Below are positions 17,290 to 25,758 of a DNA stretch of 64,000 nt, one piece after another. Both the position numbers and the translations under genes were made by a program. The stretch's first letter is position 1; the number at the start of each line of letters is the position of its first letter. This DNA comes from Akkermansiaceae bacterium (GTDB lineage Bacteria > Verrucomicrobiota > Verrucomicrobiia > Verrucomicrobiales > Akkermansiaceae), in the NCBI GenBank assembly GCA_025363295.1, contig JANYEC010000004.1:1-64000 (forward strand). The letters are read 5' to 3'. The notes under the pieces are model-generated. The model searched no databases. It had not been told where the DNA came from and saw only the letters and a list, made by a program, of their open reading frames with translations.

Positions 17290-18771
17290 GTGAGTGGCCT
17301 CGTTCATCGTCGATTTTGGGTGCTGCTCATCTCGGCGGTGGTGGGATTTGGATGTTTGAAGTTTGTGCCGGGCACGGATTTGGATCGGGTGGCGTTTACC
17401 ACGGTCGTGGGCAGTTTTGCTAATCCGCCTTTGTTAGTAGAGGGCACAGGATCGCAGGACTTGCCGTGGAAGCTTGGTTCGATGACGGCCAGAGCGAAGG
17501 TGGACCCACGCCAGGCCCCGGTGATCGTTTCGTTAGGCGATGACCCCGCAGGATTTTTTCAATCATCTCCCCCCGCTCCCATCGACTTGGCGGTGGTTTT
17601 CTCTAACTTCTACCGCCTGGGAGCGAGAAAAGCCGCGACTGCTGCGGTCTTCACGTGGGAGGCACCTGACGTGATCGGATTGGCTGCATTAGATAAAGCG
17701 CTGGGGCGTTTTGATTCGCTCGTCATGGCCGCGCCTCTATCCCGCGGTGCGGTGCCATCGGCGATGCCACCCGTTTTCCGCAGGGCTTCGCTTTCGTTAG
17801 ATTCTATCCACGGGGACAACTCGGCGTTACCGTTAGTGAATCGCATCCCGCTGTCCGGCGTCTTCCTCGGCGGTGAGAATGCGGTCGCCGGATTCTCAAT
17901 TCTGGAATCCGAATCTGGCGGGGAATTTCCGCCACTGATGGCACGTTGGGAGGACCGGGTGGTTTTCGCCTTTCCCTTGCTCGCCGTGCTCCAGCGCAAC
18001 CATTTGCCACTCGCCGGGCTGGAGATTCATTTAGGGGAATACCTTAAACTCAGCTCTAACGGACCTACGGTGCCGCTCGATTCCTATGGCCGCCTCGCGG
18101 TGCCGGTCAAGGCGATGGCAGCGTTTACGAAAGTTTCCGCCGAAGCGCTCATTGATGGGGGCGACGATCTTTTTCCGAAAGCCGCGCCGGAGCCCGTCAT
18201 CCTGCGCGATGATCAATCAGCCGCCGAGCCCGCCACCCGCGCCTTCTCAAAAAATCTATCCGCCATGATCGCAGCCATCGCTTCCAATGAGGCGTTCGCC
18301 CGATCTAACTTCTATCCACGTCTATCATTCAACACGGAGTTCTGCTTCCTCGTCATCGCCGCGCTCGGGCTGACCCTGCTTTGCGGGTTGGCGGATTTCC
18401 GGCGTCATATCAGTTTCATGGTGCTCGGGGGACTTGTTCTATTCGCCCAATGGATTGGTGTGGGCATGGCGTCCGTGTGGCTGCCTGGCCTTCCACTTCT
18501 TGCCGCGATTTTCGCTGCGACCATCGTTTCAATTTTGATCGGTAAATCCTCTCCTATAGCAATCTCTGAAGCCCCCGCGCCTTCGATGCCCCCCAAAGTT
18601 CCATCAGAAACCGAGCTCTTGCCGCAGGAAAAGAAACCCCGCGCACCAAGAGTGAAAAACGCACCTGCCGACACAAGTGCTGCCAAAAAAACCACCCCTA
18701 AAAAGACAGCCGCGAAAAAAACCGCGACACCTCGGAAGCCACGCGCTAAAAAGCCTTCCACAGAAATTTGA
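17290..18771 (+). CDS. CHASE2-like membrane sensor with histone-H1-like tail
   Basis: A 493-aa protein starting at GTG. An N-terminal membrane helix (FWVLLISAVVGFGCL) is followed by an extracytoplasmic region of about 320 residues. That region carries CHASE2-like signposts: PVIVSLGDD, LDKALGRFDSLVMAAPL and VPLDSYGRLAVPV. Three transmembrane helices follow (about 355-420). A CHASE2 protein normally continues into a kinase or cyclase, but this one ends in a cytoplasmic tail of about 70 residues rich in Lys, Ala, Pro and Thr (KKTTPKKTAAKKTATPRKPR), like bacterial histone-H1-type tails. No enzyme domain is present. The CHASE2 match is degenerate and by eye only. It is flanked tightly by the AmgK-like kinase and argB. 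Confidence 0.7.
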   Translation: MSGLVHRRFWVLLISAVVGFGCLKFVPGTDLDRVAFTTVVGSFANPPLLVEGTGSQDLPWKLGSMTARAKVDPRQAPVIVSLGDDPAGFFQSSPPAPIDLAVVFSNFYRLGARKAATAAVFTWEAPDVIGLAALDKALGRFDSLVMAAPLSRGAVPSAMPPVFRRASLSLDSIHGDNSALPLVNRIPLSGVFLGGENAVAGFSILESESGGEFPPLMARWEDRVVFAFPLLAVLQRNHLPLAGLEIHLGEYLKLSSNGPTVPLDSYGRLAVPVKAMAAFTKVSAEALIDGGDDLFPKAAPEPVILRDDQSAAEPATRAFSKNLSAMIAAIASNEAFARSNFYPRLSFNTEFCFLVIAALGLTLLCGLADFRRHISFMVLGGLVLFAQWIGVGMASVWLPGLPLLAAIFAATIVSILIGKSSPIAISEAPAPSMPPKVPSETELLPQEKKPRAPRVKNAPADTSAAKKTTPKKTAAKKTATPRKPRAKKPSTEI

Positions 18772-18777
18772 TCTCCC

Positions 18778-19647
18778 ATGGACCCCATCGCAAAAGCCAA
18801 CTCACTCATCGAAGCGCTGCCTTACCTCCAAGCGTTTCGCGGTAAGACTTTCCTCATCAAGATGGGCGGCTCTGCGATGGAGGATCCTGAACTGGTGGCC
18901 AAGGTCATGCGCGACATCGTTTTTCTCGAAGTTGCCGGCATCAATCCGATCGTCGTCCACGGCGGCGGGAAGGCGATCTCCGCGGCGATGAAAGCGGCGG
19001 GCCTTGAGGCAAAATTCGTGGGTGGGTTTCGTGTGACCACGGATGAGGCGATAGAAATTGTGGCCCAAGTTCTATCAGAGGAAATTAACCCTAACCTCGT
19101 CCGCATGATTCGCGAATTCGGTGGCAAGGCGGTTGGGATTCCTGGCAACGATGTTTTCCTCGGTGAAAAAATCAAAGGCACCGCTCCGGACGGTTCCAAG
19201 GTGGACCTCGGCCGCGTGGGCGAAGTCGTGGGCTGCCACATGGAATATATGGATGCCGCGCATAAAGCGGGGATCGTCCCAGTCATTTCCCCACTCGCCT
19301 CGGAATTGGCCACGGGCAAGCCACTCAATATCAATGCGGATCTCGCCGCCGCCGCTCTGGCGAAAGAGTTGCGCGTCGCAAAACTTGTCTATCTATCCGA
19401 CGTTCCCGGTCTTCTATCCGATCCTAAGGACCCATCCACTTTGATCAAATCTGTCACCCGCAAGGAAGCGGATGCAATGATTGCGGATGGCACCATCTCC
19501 GGTGGCATGATCCCGAAAATCCGCAGCGCCGTAGATGCGCTGAACGCTGGCGTGCGCAAAGTCCACTTTGTCGATGGCCGTTTGGCTCACGCGCTACTGC
19601 TAGAAATTTTCACCGACGGTGGCGTGGGCACGGAAGTGGTTCGATAA
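18778..19647 (+). CDS. argB: Acetylglutamate kinase
   Basis: A 289-aa amino-acid kinase that phosphorylates N-acetylglutamate in arginine synthesis. Visible motifs are IKMGGSAMEDPEL (phosphate-binding Lys and Gly), VVHGGGKAI, GGFRVTTDEAIE, the substrate-binding NINADLAA near 180, and DVPGLLSDP, then TISGGMIPKI near 240 for ATP binding. The length and C-terminus (TDGGVGTEVV) are typical. It begins 6 nt after the stop of the CHASE2-like gene. The C-terminal arginine-binding signature is present in general form, so feedback inhibition is possible but not certain. Confidence 0.95.
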   Translation: MDPIAKANSLIEALPYLQAFRGKTFLIKMGGSAMEDPELVAKVMRDIVFLEVAGINPIVVHGGGKAISAAMKAAGLEAKFVGGFRVTTDEAIEIVAQVLSEEINPNLVRMIREFGGKAVGIPGNDVFLGEKIKGTAPDGSKVDLGRVGEVVGCHMEYMDAAHKAGIVPVISPLASELATGKPLNINADLAAAALAKELRVAKLVYLSDVPGLLSDPKDPSTLIKSVTRKEADAMIADGTISGGMIPKIRSAVDALNAGVRKVHFVDGRLAHALLLEIFTDGGVGTEVVR

Positions 19648-19662
19648 AGACATTCTTAGTGC

Positions 19663-19699
19663 CACGTTCATTTGCCCGAAGGCAAATAAATTTAACGTG
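19663..19699 (+). terminator. Possible terminator after argB
   Basis: A hairpin ATTTGCC-CGAA-GGCAAAT (19670-19687) is extended by CACGTT/AACGTG arms. It begins about 15 nt past the argB stop. No T run follows on either strand, so it may be a weak terminator or an mRNA 3'-end stabiliser. Confidence 0.35.
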
Positions 19700-19752
19700 T
19701 GAATCCGTGAGCAATGATCCTTTGCAGAATCCAACGATGGCGAATTCCTGCA

Positions 19753-20097
19753 TTAGCCTTTCCTACCGGACTTTTTGGCCATTTCGGCTTTGATGCCCTC
19801 TGGAGTTTCCACGCCACTCCAAACAACTTTGCCTGATACAGGATCAACCGCAACTTCGGTGATGTTCCGGGTCTTGGGCATAGCAACATCAAATGACCAG
19901 AACATCTTACCGTGCCACTCTTCCATTTCGCCCTTTTGAATGGTTCCTCCGGGATATTTTTTCATGACGCTCTTAGCCGCTTCTTCTTTGGTGATTTTGG
20001 AATTAGAGTAGTTGTTCGTGGAACAGGCGGCCAGGGTGATTAGACAGGCCAGAGAAGTGAACCTCAGAGTTCTGAGGGAGAATTTAAATGATGTCAT
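19753..20097 (-). CDS. PepSY-like lipoprotein
   Basis: A 114-aa protein. The signal peptide ends in the lipobox LAAC (Cys25). The mature part is one small alpha/beta domain: SKITKEEAAKSVMKKYPGG, HGKMFWSFDVAMPKT, ITEVAVDPVSGKVVW. A helix followed by strands with the phrase VDPVSGKVV is typical of PepSY domains, which bind or inhibit proteases. It stands alone at the edge of a region with little coding content. Confidence 0.7.
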   Translation of the reverse strand: MTSFKFSLRTLRFTSLACLITLAACSTNNYSNSKITKEEAAKSVMKKYPGGTIQKGEMEEWHGKMFWSFDVAMPKTRNITEVAVDPVSGKVVWSGVETPEGIKAEMAKKSGRKG

Positions 20098-20864
20098 TTG
20101 TTTTAGTTTTTCGTATTTGTTGTGAGAAAATTTTTCATGGGGGATTTAAAAGTCGATAGTAAGAGTCGCTTTTTTTGCAGACGCAGCATCTACACTTGAA
20201 TCATTGGTTAATTTTCTCCCAATACGATGAAATGCAAATAATTTTCTTGGCCCATCGTCGCCTGGGACTTGGTGATTCCCGTGTGCCCCCTTAGTAAACG
20301 GCGCAGGGTTCTGTGTCTGATTCTGTGCCTGGTAACCCGCCTTCGGGTGCCTCTGGCAGCAACTTCAGCGATGTTGCTCTTAGCCACTGTAAAACGTTGT
20401 TCAACGAGGTTTTCTGCTTGTCTGAACCACCCCAGCTCGCGGCGATGTAGGGCTTCGGCGTGCAGCTATGGCTGCCTAATACAACAGTTTCCCAGACAAA
20501 ATGTAAGTTCTCTATATCCCGTGAGGCATGGCGGATTCTAAATGAGCAAATCAGCCTCCGGGCCACGGGTTCAACTCCCTCCCGAAGATTGTGTGAAACT
20601 GTCGTGATATCTTCCCAGAAAAATCCCTTCGATCTAACCATTTCCAAATCGTTAGCCTCGCAAACTTTCATCAGTCTAACCACCATTGATAAAGCCAACG
20701 CCATTAAAAATGATCCCAACGACTGCAAAAAGTACAACAACCCCCGCTACATCGACGATCTCTTCTAACGAGTGACCGCGTGAGCTTGGAAACGTTGAAG
20801 ATCGTGAATTGGCTGCCTGCGTTGAATGAGTGGAAGGGAATTTGACAGACCTCCTGAGTCACAG
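20098..20864. other. Stretch without a supported gene, with RNA-like structure
   Basis: About 770 bp. The ORFs in the track (for example 20291-20740 minus and 20460-20768 plus) overlap one another and have no convincing start, domain or codon pattern. The DNA holds several short inverted repeats, including ATTGG/CCAAT near 20207, and GGC-GATT paired with AATC-GCC near 20530. On the plus strand the segment ACGGGTTCAACTCCC near 20569 resembles a tRNA/tmRNA T-arm. No tRNA or complete tmRNA could be folded by eye. It may be a decayed gene, a repeated element or an unrecognised RNA. Confidence 0.4.
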
Positions 20865-21149
20865 TTAGGCCGGGACAACCTGCTGTTCAATCGCAGGCAA
20901 ATTGTCTTGTCGAGCCAGTTTCAGTTCGTAGTCCTGTTGGAGTCCAAGCCAGAGATTGGCGCTGATTCCGAAGAAGCGCTCAACGCGCAATGCGGTGTCG
21001 ATTGAGATCCGTTTCCGTCCATTGATGATATCGGTGAGGCGGGATTTAGGGACTGACATCGCCGCACTGGCGGCAAAACGCGTAATCCCTCTGGCTTCAA
21101 GTTCATCCACAAGTAGAGAGGTGGCGGGATTTGTGATTTCTATTTTCAT
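20865..21149 (-). CDS. higA: HigA-type antitoxin (XRE family, VapI-like)
   Basis: A 94-aa protein with one HTH_XRE domain: ITRFAASAAMSVPKSRLTDIINGRKRISIDTALRVERFF, followed by the HigA signature GISANLWLGLQQDYELKLA. Relatives bind their own promoter and neutralise an mRNA-cleaving HigB toxin encoded directly upstream. Here the frame ending 6 nt before the antitoxin ATG is a truncated, toxin-like remnant (21156-21338), so the antitoxin appears orphaned. It may still act as a repressor. Confidence 0.9.
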   Translation of the reverse strand: MKIEITNPATSLLVDELEARGITRFAASAAMSVPKSRLTDIINGRKRISIDTALRVERFFGISANLWLGLQQDYELKLARQDNLPAIEQQVVPA

Positions 21150-21155
21150 GGTGAT

Positions 21156-21338
21156 TCAGTGAGCGTCTTCAATTTTGACGATTACCACGTCAGTCAGCTT
21201 TTCGTTATCCGATTCGAATGTGATCCGCCAGGGGGATCTATGGGAATCGTCATCGATGGAATACCGACCTTTTCCGAACCCGTGATAATAGACGTAGGCG
21301 GCGGCGAGTAGATCCAGTTCGGTTGCGAGATGAAGGCT
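21156..21338 (-). pseudogene. Truncated RelE/HigB-like toxin remnant
   Basis: A 60-codon open frame that is absent from the ORF track because it has no start codon. It reads AAAYVYYHGFGKGRYSIDDD, continues SPWRITFESDNEKLTDVVIV and ends KIEDAH-stop. The (G)RYSI ... WRITF ... DVVIV pattern is the C-terminal beta-sheet region of RelE/HigB toxins. The frame ends 6 nt before higA, the normal higBA arrangement. It is closed by an in-frame TGA at 21339-21341 with no ATG, GTG or TTG between, so the N-terminal half is lost or in another frame. Confidence 0.55.
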
Positions 21339-21341
21339 TCA

Positions 21342-21757
21342 TACACTTCTGTCCCAAATCCCTGCCCGTTAGACCCACTGGGTTTTCCGTGTCTTCCTTG
21401 AGAAAGATGTGGAGTTCCTTGCCGATTAGTACCGTTCGGTGAACTTGCCGGGCAAAAGGATGGTCGATTTTGTGGTGGTCGCGCGCATTGCGGAGCGCTT
21501 CCACAAAATCCGTGAAACTGATGCCCTCGGAACGGAAAAGCCAAGTCTAATCTCGAAGTTGAATCTCCGAGGAGGACGAGCGCAAGGATACGAGGGTTCC
21601 CCATGCCAAGTGTTAATAAACTCTAACAAAATCTCCGCTGTTGCCACGCACTATGCCTTACACCGTCCCGTGAAACTGACATCGTGGTTGGCTAAACATT
21701 CCGACAAATACGGTGATGTTTTTCAGCGCTTTTTTTCGTTTCCGCACCAGAATCCAA
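21342..21757. other. Decayed coding stretch upstream of the toxin remnant
   Basis: About 415 bp. On the minus strand, coherent-looking peptide segments appear in different frames: FVEALRNARDHHKIDHPFAR from a GTG at 21504, with further pieces in the 21426-21647 and 21194-21604 ORFs. They overlap without a single intact frame. It is best read as one or more frameshifted gene remnants, perhaps including the lost toxin N-terminus. The family was not recognised. Confidence 0.4.
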
Positions 21758-22519
21758 TCACTCACCTATCAGAACCTCGACACCTTGTTCTTTTAACTTT
21801 TCGATGATCTCGGTATCCGCAGTCTGGTCCGTGATTAGGCAATTGATGTCTGCGACTTCGGCGAAGAAGAATGCGGCCTTTTGCCCAAGTTTCGAGTGAT
21901 CTGCTAGAAATACGACATCTTGCGCACTGGCGATGACTCGTTCCTTGAACGCCGCTTGGCGGGAGTTACTCTCACTTACCCCGCGTGCCAAATGCAGGCC
22001 GTTCCCGGAAAAAAACATCCGATGGATGTTGTAACGCTGCAGCGATTTTTCCGCAGTAAGTCCAATGAATGAGCGCGATTTCGGGTCGAAAAGCCCACCC
22101 GTGCAAATGAGATCGAGATTCGGGCGATCCGCGAGCGCGATGAAAACATTCAGCGCGTTGGTCAAAATCGTAAGCGGGAGGTCGGGTAAAAACTCCGTTA
22201 AAGTCAGCACGGTAGAGCTGGCATCAAGGAAAATCGTCTCATTTGCCTGAATCCGACTCGCGGCAATTTTCGCAATCGCTCGCTTTTCATCCCTCCGGAT
22301 GGCCTGGCGCTCGGTGAAGGGTAGTTCCTCACGAATCCGCTCCGGTCGGCTTGCCCCGCCGTGGATGCGGATCAATTCGCCGCGCTTCTCCAGCATTTCA
22401 AAATCCTTACGGACTGTCTCATCGGTCACCCCCAGATCATTGGCAGTCTCGATCGTGCGCAAGGTTTCTGATTGGTTCAAAAGATTCAAAATTCGGCGTT
22501 GGCGATCAATAGCGAGCAT
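21758..22519 (-). CDS. DeoR-family transcriptional repressor of the fucose locus
   Basis: A 253-aa protein from the Met at 22519 (MLAIDRQRRILNLLNQ), the normal DeoR start; the 5' extension in the ORF track lacks coding character. The N-terminal winged helix spans about 5-58, with recognition-helix region DLGVTDETVRKDFEMLEKRG. The effector domain has IFLDASSTVLTLTEFL, the usual DASST phosphosugar loop, and VFLADHSKLG near 215. DeoR proteins repress sugar catabolic genes and are released by a phosphosugar. It is divergent from the aldolase genes and a 12-nt inverted repeat lies between them, so control by fuculose- or rhamnulose-1-phosphate is a reasonable inference. Confidence 0.9.
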   Translation of the reverse strand: MLAIDRQRRILNLLNQSETLRTIETANDLGVTDETVRKDFEMLEKRGELIRIHGGASRPERIREELPFTERQAIRRDEKRAIAKIAASRIQANETIFLDASSTVLTLTEFLPDLPLTILTNALNVFIALADRPNLDLICTGGLFDPKSRSFIGLTAEKSLQRYNIHRMFFSGNGLHLARGVSESNSRQAAFKERVIASAQDVVFLADHSKLGQKAAFFFAEVADINCLITDQTADTEIIEKLKEQGVEVLIGE

Positions 22520-22566
22520 GAGATTGGGATTTTCTTTGTTTTTTTTGAAAAACTTGGTTTTTTCAG

Positions 22567-22578
22567 TTGACTTGTCAA
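22567..22578. promoter_or_regulatory. Candidate operator between deoR-type gene and aldolase genes
   Basis: TTGACTTGTCAA is an inverted repeat with TTGAC/GTCAA arms and a 2-nt spacer, located 47 nt upstream of the regulator start and 27 nt upstream of the aldolase ATG. The TTGAC could also serve as a -35 element. The surrounding 85 bp is T-rich. Assignment to the DeoR protein is inference. Confidence 0.35.
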
Positions 22579-22605
22579 TCAAATCCAACGAAACGAATTT
22601 CGCCA

Positions 22606-23388
22606 ATGACTCCAATCTTAAACCAACCCGTGCAGTCTGACACTCTAACACGCATGCTGGAGCTTTCACAACAGCTCGGTCGCGAAGATCGTCAACTCGC
22701 CATTTTGGGTGAGGGCAACACCTCGGCCCGCGTTTCCGACTCCACATTTACCGTCAAGGCCAGTGGATCGAATCTCGCCACACTGTCCGCGGTAGGAGTC
22801 ACCGAATGCCGTTTCTCCGATCTCGCCGAGCTGCTCGCGCAAGAAGGCCTCAGCGACGAAGCCATTGACGAAGCGCTCTTCGCTGCACGCGTCAATTCCC
22901 AGGCGAAAAAGCCTTCCGTTGAGGCGGTATTTCACGCGTATCTTCTGACTTTGCCGGGTGTGAATTTTGTTGGCCACACGCATCCGGTCACCGTTAATCA
23001 GGTGCTCTGCTCGAAGTTTGCCCGCCTATTTGCCACGCGCCGCACCTTTCCTGATGAAATTGTCTGCTGCGGAGTCGAGAGCGTTTTCGTTCCCTACACA
23101 GATCCGGGATTAAAACTCGCGCAAGCCATCCAGCGCGCCGTCGTCGCCTATATCGAGCGTCTCGCGCGCCCACCACGCATCATTCTTTTGGAAAATCACG
23201 GACTCATCGCCCTTGGTGCCACGCCAGAGTCCGTGCTCGCAGCCACTCTCATGGCGGCAAAGGCAGCTGAAATTTTCGTGGGCGCCACGGCGATCGGTGG
23301 CGAGCCACAATTCCTAACACCCGAGCAAGTCGAGCGCATCGCAGGCCGCCCTGACGAGCACTACCGCCAAAAAGCCCTTGGTCTCTAA
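22606..23388 (+). CDS. Class II aldolase/adducin-family protein
   Basis: A 260-aa protein from the ATG at 22606; the upstream TTG start in the track crosses the promoter. Zinc-binding GHTHPVTV is near 122 and the third His site ENHGLIALG is near 205. The N-terminal GEGNTSARVSDSTFTVKASG is the phosphate-binding region of class II aldolases such as FucA and RhaD. It probably cleaves or modifies a 1-phosphosugar of the 6-deoxyhexose pathway. It lies 24 nt upstream of the fused aldolase/SDR gene, so two aldolase domains are co-expressed. The exact substrate is not determined. Confidence 0.85.
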   Translation: MTPILNQPVQSDTLTRMLELSQQLGREDRQLAILGEGNTSARVSDSTFTVKASGSNLATLSAVGVTECRFSDLAELLAQEGLSDEAIDEALFAARVNSQAKKPSVEAVFHAYLLTLPGVNFVGHTHPVTVNQVLCSKFARLFATRRTFPDEIVCCGVESVFVPYTDPGLKLAQAIQRAVVAYIERLARPPRIILLENHGLIALGATPESVLAATLMAAKAAEIFVGATAIGGEPQFLTPEQVERIAGRPDEHYRQKALGL

Positions 23389-23412
23389 CTTTAATTTCTA
23401 ACTTATATTATC

Positions 23413-25605
23413 ATGCCAACCTACCAATACGTGAACTACCTCTGGGACGACGCAAAAGCAGCCGGACTCAGCCCTGTCGAGAGCCTCGCCTACCGTTCTA
23501 ACATGCTTGGCAGCGATCAACGCATCACCAACACCGGCGGCGGTAATACCTCGTCGAAAGCTTTTGAAACCGACCCGCTCACTGGCCAACCCGTCGAAGT
23601 CATGTGGGTCAAAGGTTCCGGCGGCGATCTACGCACCAGCACACGAGAAAATTTCTCATCACTCTATCAGAGTAAACTGCTCGATCTCCAAACTCTCTAT
23701 GCCGCACGCGCGGACAAGGGGCTCAAGTCGCCCGCTGAGGATGAGATGGTCGGCATGTACACCCATGCCACTTTCAATCTGAATCCGCGTGCTTCGTCCA
23801 TCGACACCCCGCTCCACAGTTTCATTCCGGCGAAATTTGTCGATCACATGCACCCAAACGCGATCATCGCCATCGCGGCTTCAAAAAACTGTGAGAGACT
23901 CACTCAGAAAATTTTTGCCGGCGAAATGGCCTACGTGCCATGGATGCGCCCCGGCTTCGAGCTCGGCCTTGCCATGCAGGAAATCGTGCAAAAGAACCCG
24001 ACGGTGAAGTCCATCATGATGGGCCAACACGGCTTCATTTCATGGGACGATCAAGAAAAAGCCTGCTATACCTATACTCTCGATTGCATCGAAAAAGCAG
24101 CTGCTTACATCGAGGCTAAATACGTTGCAAAGGGAGGCGATGCCACTGCATTCGGGGGTGCAAGATACACTTCCCTAACACCCGAGCAGCGCCGCGAAAC
24201 GTTGGTCGCCATCCTGCCATGGCTCCGAGGTCAAGTTTCCCAACAGAAGCGTTTCATTGGCACCGTGCAGGATGACGAGAAAATCCTGCGTTTCGTCAAC
24301 TCAAAGGACGCCGCCCGTCTCGCTGAGCTTGGCACGAGCTGCCCGGACCATTTCCTCCGCACGAAAATTAAGCCTCTCTACGTCGATTGGAATCCACAGA
24401 CCGAAGACGCCGTGACTTTAAAAAACAAGCTCGCCGCCGGACTCGATGCCTATCGGGAAGATTATGCGGAATACTATTCGCTTTGCAAACATGAGAACTC
24501 GCCCGCGATGCGCGATCCGAACCCGACGGTGGTGCTCATCCCCGGCATCGGCATGATCGCTTGGGGCAAAGATAAATCCGAGAGCCGCGTTACTGCGGAA
24601 TTCTATAACTGCGCCGTCGAGGTCATGCGGGGAGCCGAAGCGATTGATACCTATATTTCACTTCCACAACAGGAAGCATTCGATATCGAATACTGGCTAT
24701 TAGAAGAAGCCAAACTCAAGCGCATGCCTGCGGAAAAGGAGCTCGCCCGCCAAGTCATCATCGTCATCGGGGCCGGCTCTGGCATCGGCAAGGAAACCGC
24801 CCACCGCCTCGTCCGAGAAGGTGCCCACATCGTTTGTGTCGATCTCAATGAAGCCGCCGCTCAAGCCACGGCCAAGGAAATCACTGACAAGTACGGCCTC
24901 GGTATTGGCGTCGCGGGCACCGGTCTATCCGATTGCGGTCCGGCCATCGGCATCGCCGCGAACATCACCGACCGCGCTTCGATCCGGCGGATGCTCGATG
25001 ATGTTTCCATTGCTTACGGCGGTTTTGATAGTATCTGTATCACCGCCGGTATCTTTGTGCCAAGCGATACCTCCGGCCACATTCCAGATGATAAATGGGC
25101 GCTCACTTTCGGCATCAACGTCAGCGGCAGTTACTTCGTCGCTGATGAGGCCTCGAAAAATTGGAAACAGCAAGGACTCAAAGGTCAGCTTGTTCTAACA
25201 ACATCTGCCAATGCAGCGGTCGCGAAAAAAGGCTCGCTTGCCTATGACACCTCCAAAGCCGCCGCGAACCATCTCGTCCGCGAGCTTGCAATCGAGCTTT
25301 CCCCGCTCGTCCGCGTCAATGGAGTCGCCCCAGCCACCGTCGTGCAAGGGTCCGCCATGTTTCCCCGCGACCGGGTGATTGGCTCGTTGGCGAAATATGA
25401 CATCCCTTACTCGGAGCACGAGGAAACAGATTCGCTGGTGAGCAAGCTCGCGCAATTCTACGCCGACCGGACGCTCACCAAGGCCCCGATTACCCCTGCT
25501 GATCAAGCGGAAGCCTATTTCCTGTTAGTCTCCCAACGCCTCAGCAAGACTACCGGCCAAATTGTGACCGTTGACGGAGGCCTTCACGAAGCGTTTCTGC
25601 GCTAA
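23413..25605 (+). CDS. Bifunctional rhamnulose-1-phosphate aldolase / short-chain dehydrogenase
   Basis: A 730-aa fusion. Residues 1 to about 430 are a class II aldolase with GGGNTSSKAF near 37, zinc ligands in VDHMHPNAI near 140 and GQHGFISW near 200. Residues about 445-730 are an SDR with the nucleotide motif VIGAGSGIGKETA near 450 and the catalytic Tyr/Lys in YDTSKAAA near 610. This architecture is known as RhaEW: aldolase plus L-lactaldehyde dehydrogenase, described in rhamnose pathways. It would split the ketose-1-phosphate to DHAP and lactaldehyde, then oxidise lactaldehyde to lactate. The lutABC genes encoded opposite would oxidise the lactate. It is followed by an inverted repeat that may end the transcript. 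Confidence 0.92.
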   Translation: MPTYQYVNYLWDDAKAAGLSPVESLAYRSNMLGSDQRITNTGGGNTSSKAFETDPLTGQPVEVMWVKGSGGDLRTSTRENFSSLYQSKLLDLQTLYAARADKGLKSPAEDEMVGMYTHATFNLNPRASSIDTPLHSFIPAKFVDHMHPNAIIAIAASKNCERLTQKIFAGEMAYVPWMRPGFELGLAMQEIVQKNPTVKSIMMGQHGFISWDDQEKACYTYTLDCIEKAAAYIEAKYVAKGGDATAFGGARYTSLTPEQRRETLVAILPWLRGQVSQQKRFIGTVQDDEKILRFVNSKDAARLAELGTSCPDHFLRTKIKPLYVDWNPQTEDAVTLKNKLAAGLDAYREDYAEYYSLCKHENSPAMRDPNPTVVLIPGIGMIAWGKDKSESRVTAEFYNCAVEVMRGAEAIDTYISLPQQEAFDIEYWLLEEAKLKRMPAEKELARQVIIVIGAGSGIGKETAHRLVREGAHIVCVDLNEAAAQATAKEITDKYGLGIGVAGTGLSDCGPAIGIAANITDRASIRRMLDDVSIAYGGFDSICITAGIFVPSDTSGHIPDDKWALTFGINVSGSYFVADEASKNWKQQGLKGQLVLTTSANAAVAKKGSLAYDTSKAAANHLVRELAIELSPLVRVNGVAPATVVQGSAMFPRDRVIGSLAKYDIPYSEHEETDSLVSKLAQFYADRTLTKAPITPADQAEAYFLLVSQRLSKTTGQIVTVDGGLHEAFLR

Positions 25606-25622
25606 GTCAATCATTCCTATCA

Positions 25623-25663
25623 CCAACACCCGCGACTGATATTCTAACGGTATCGGGTGTTGG
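25623..25663. terminator. Inverted repeat between the converging aldolase and lut operons
   Basis: CCAACACCCG (25623-25632) and CGGGTGTTGG (25654-25663) form a perfect 10-bp stem with a 21-nt loop, between converging genes. There is no T run on either side, so classical intrinsic termination is uncertain; it may protect the 3' ends of both transcripts. Confidence 0.4.
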
Positions 25664-25758
25664 CTGTGCGAGCCCGAGACGGTCCCTTGCCCGCAACAGC
25701 CCACTCGCTTCAACAGCGGTTTTTAGGCTTAACTCCCCGCCACAACGTTTCTAACTGC

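Noticed and set aside
20240-20600. tmRNA (ssrA) candidate
   Set aside because: A T-arm-like string and a possible tag end are present, but the invariant GGTTTCGACGGG 5' region, acceptor pairing and CCA are missing. Kept only as a finding.
20291-20740. 149-aa minus-strand ORF as a gene
   Set aside because: It ends in sequence reading SLKLLPEAPEGGLPGTESDTE over a hairpin-rich zone and has no domain, signal peptide or start context.
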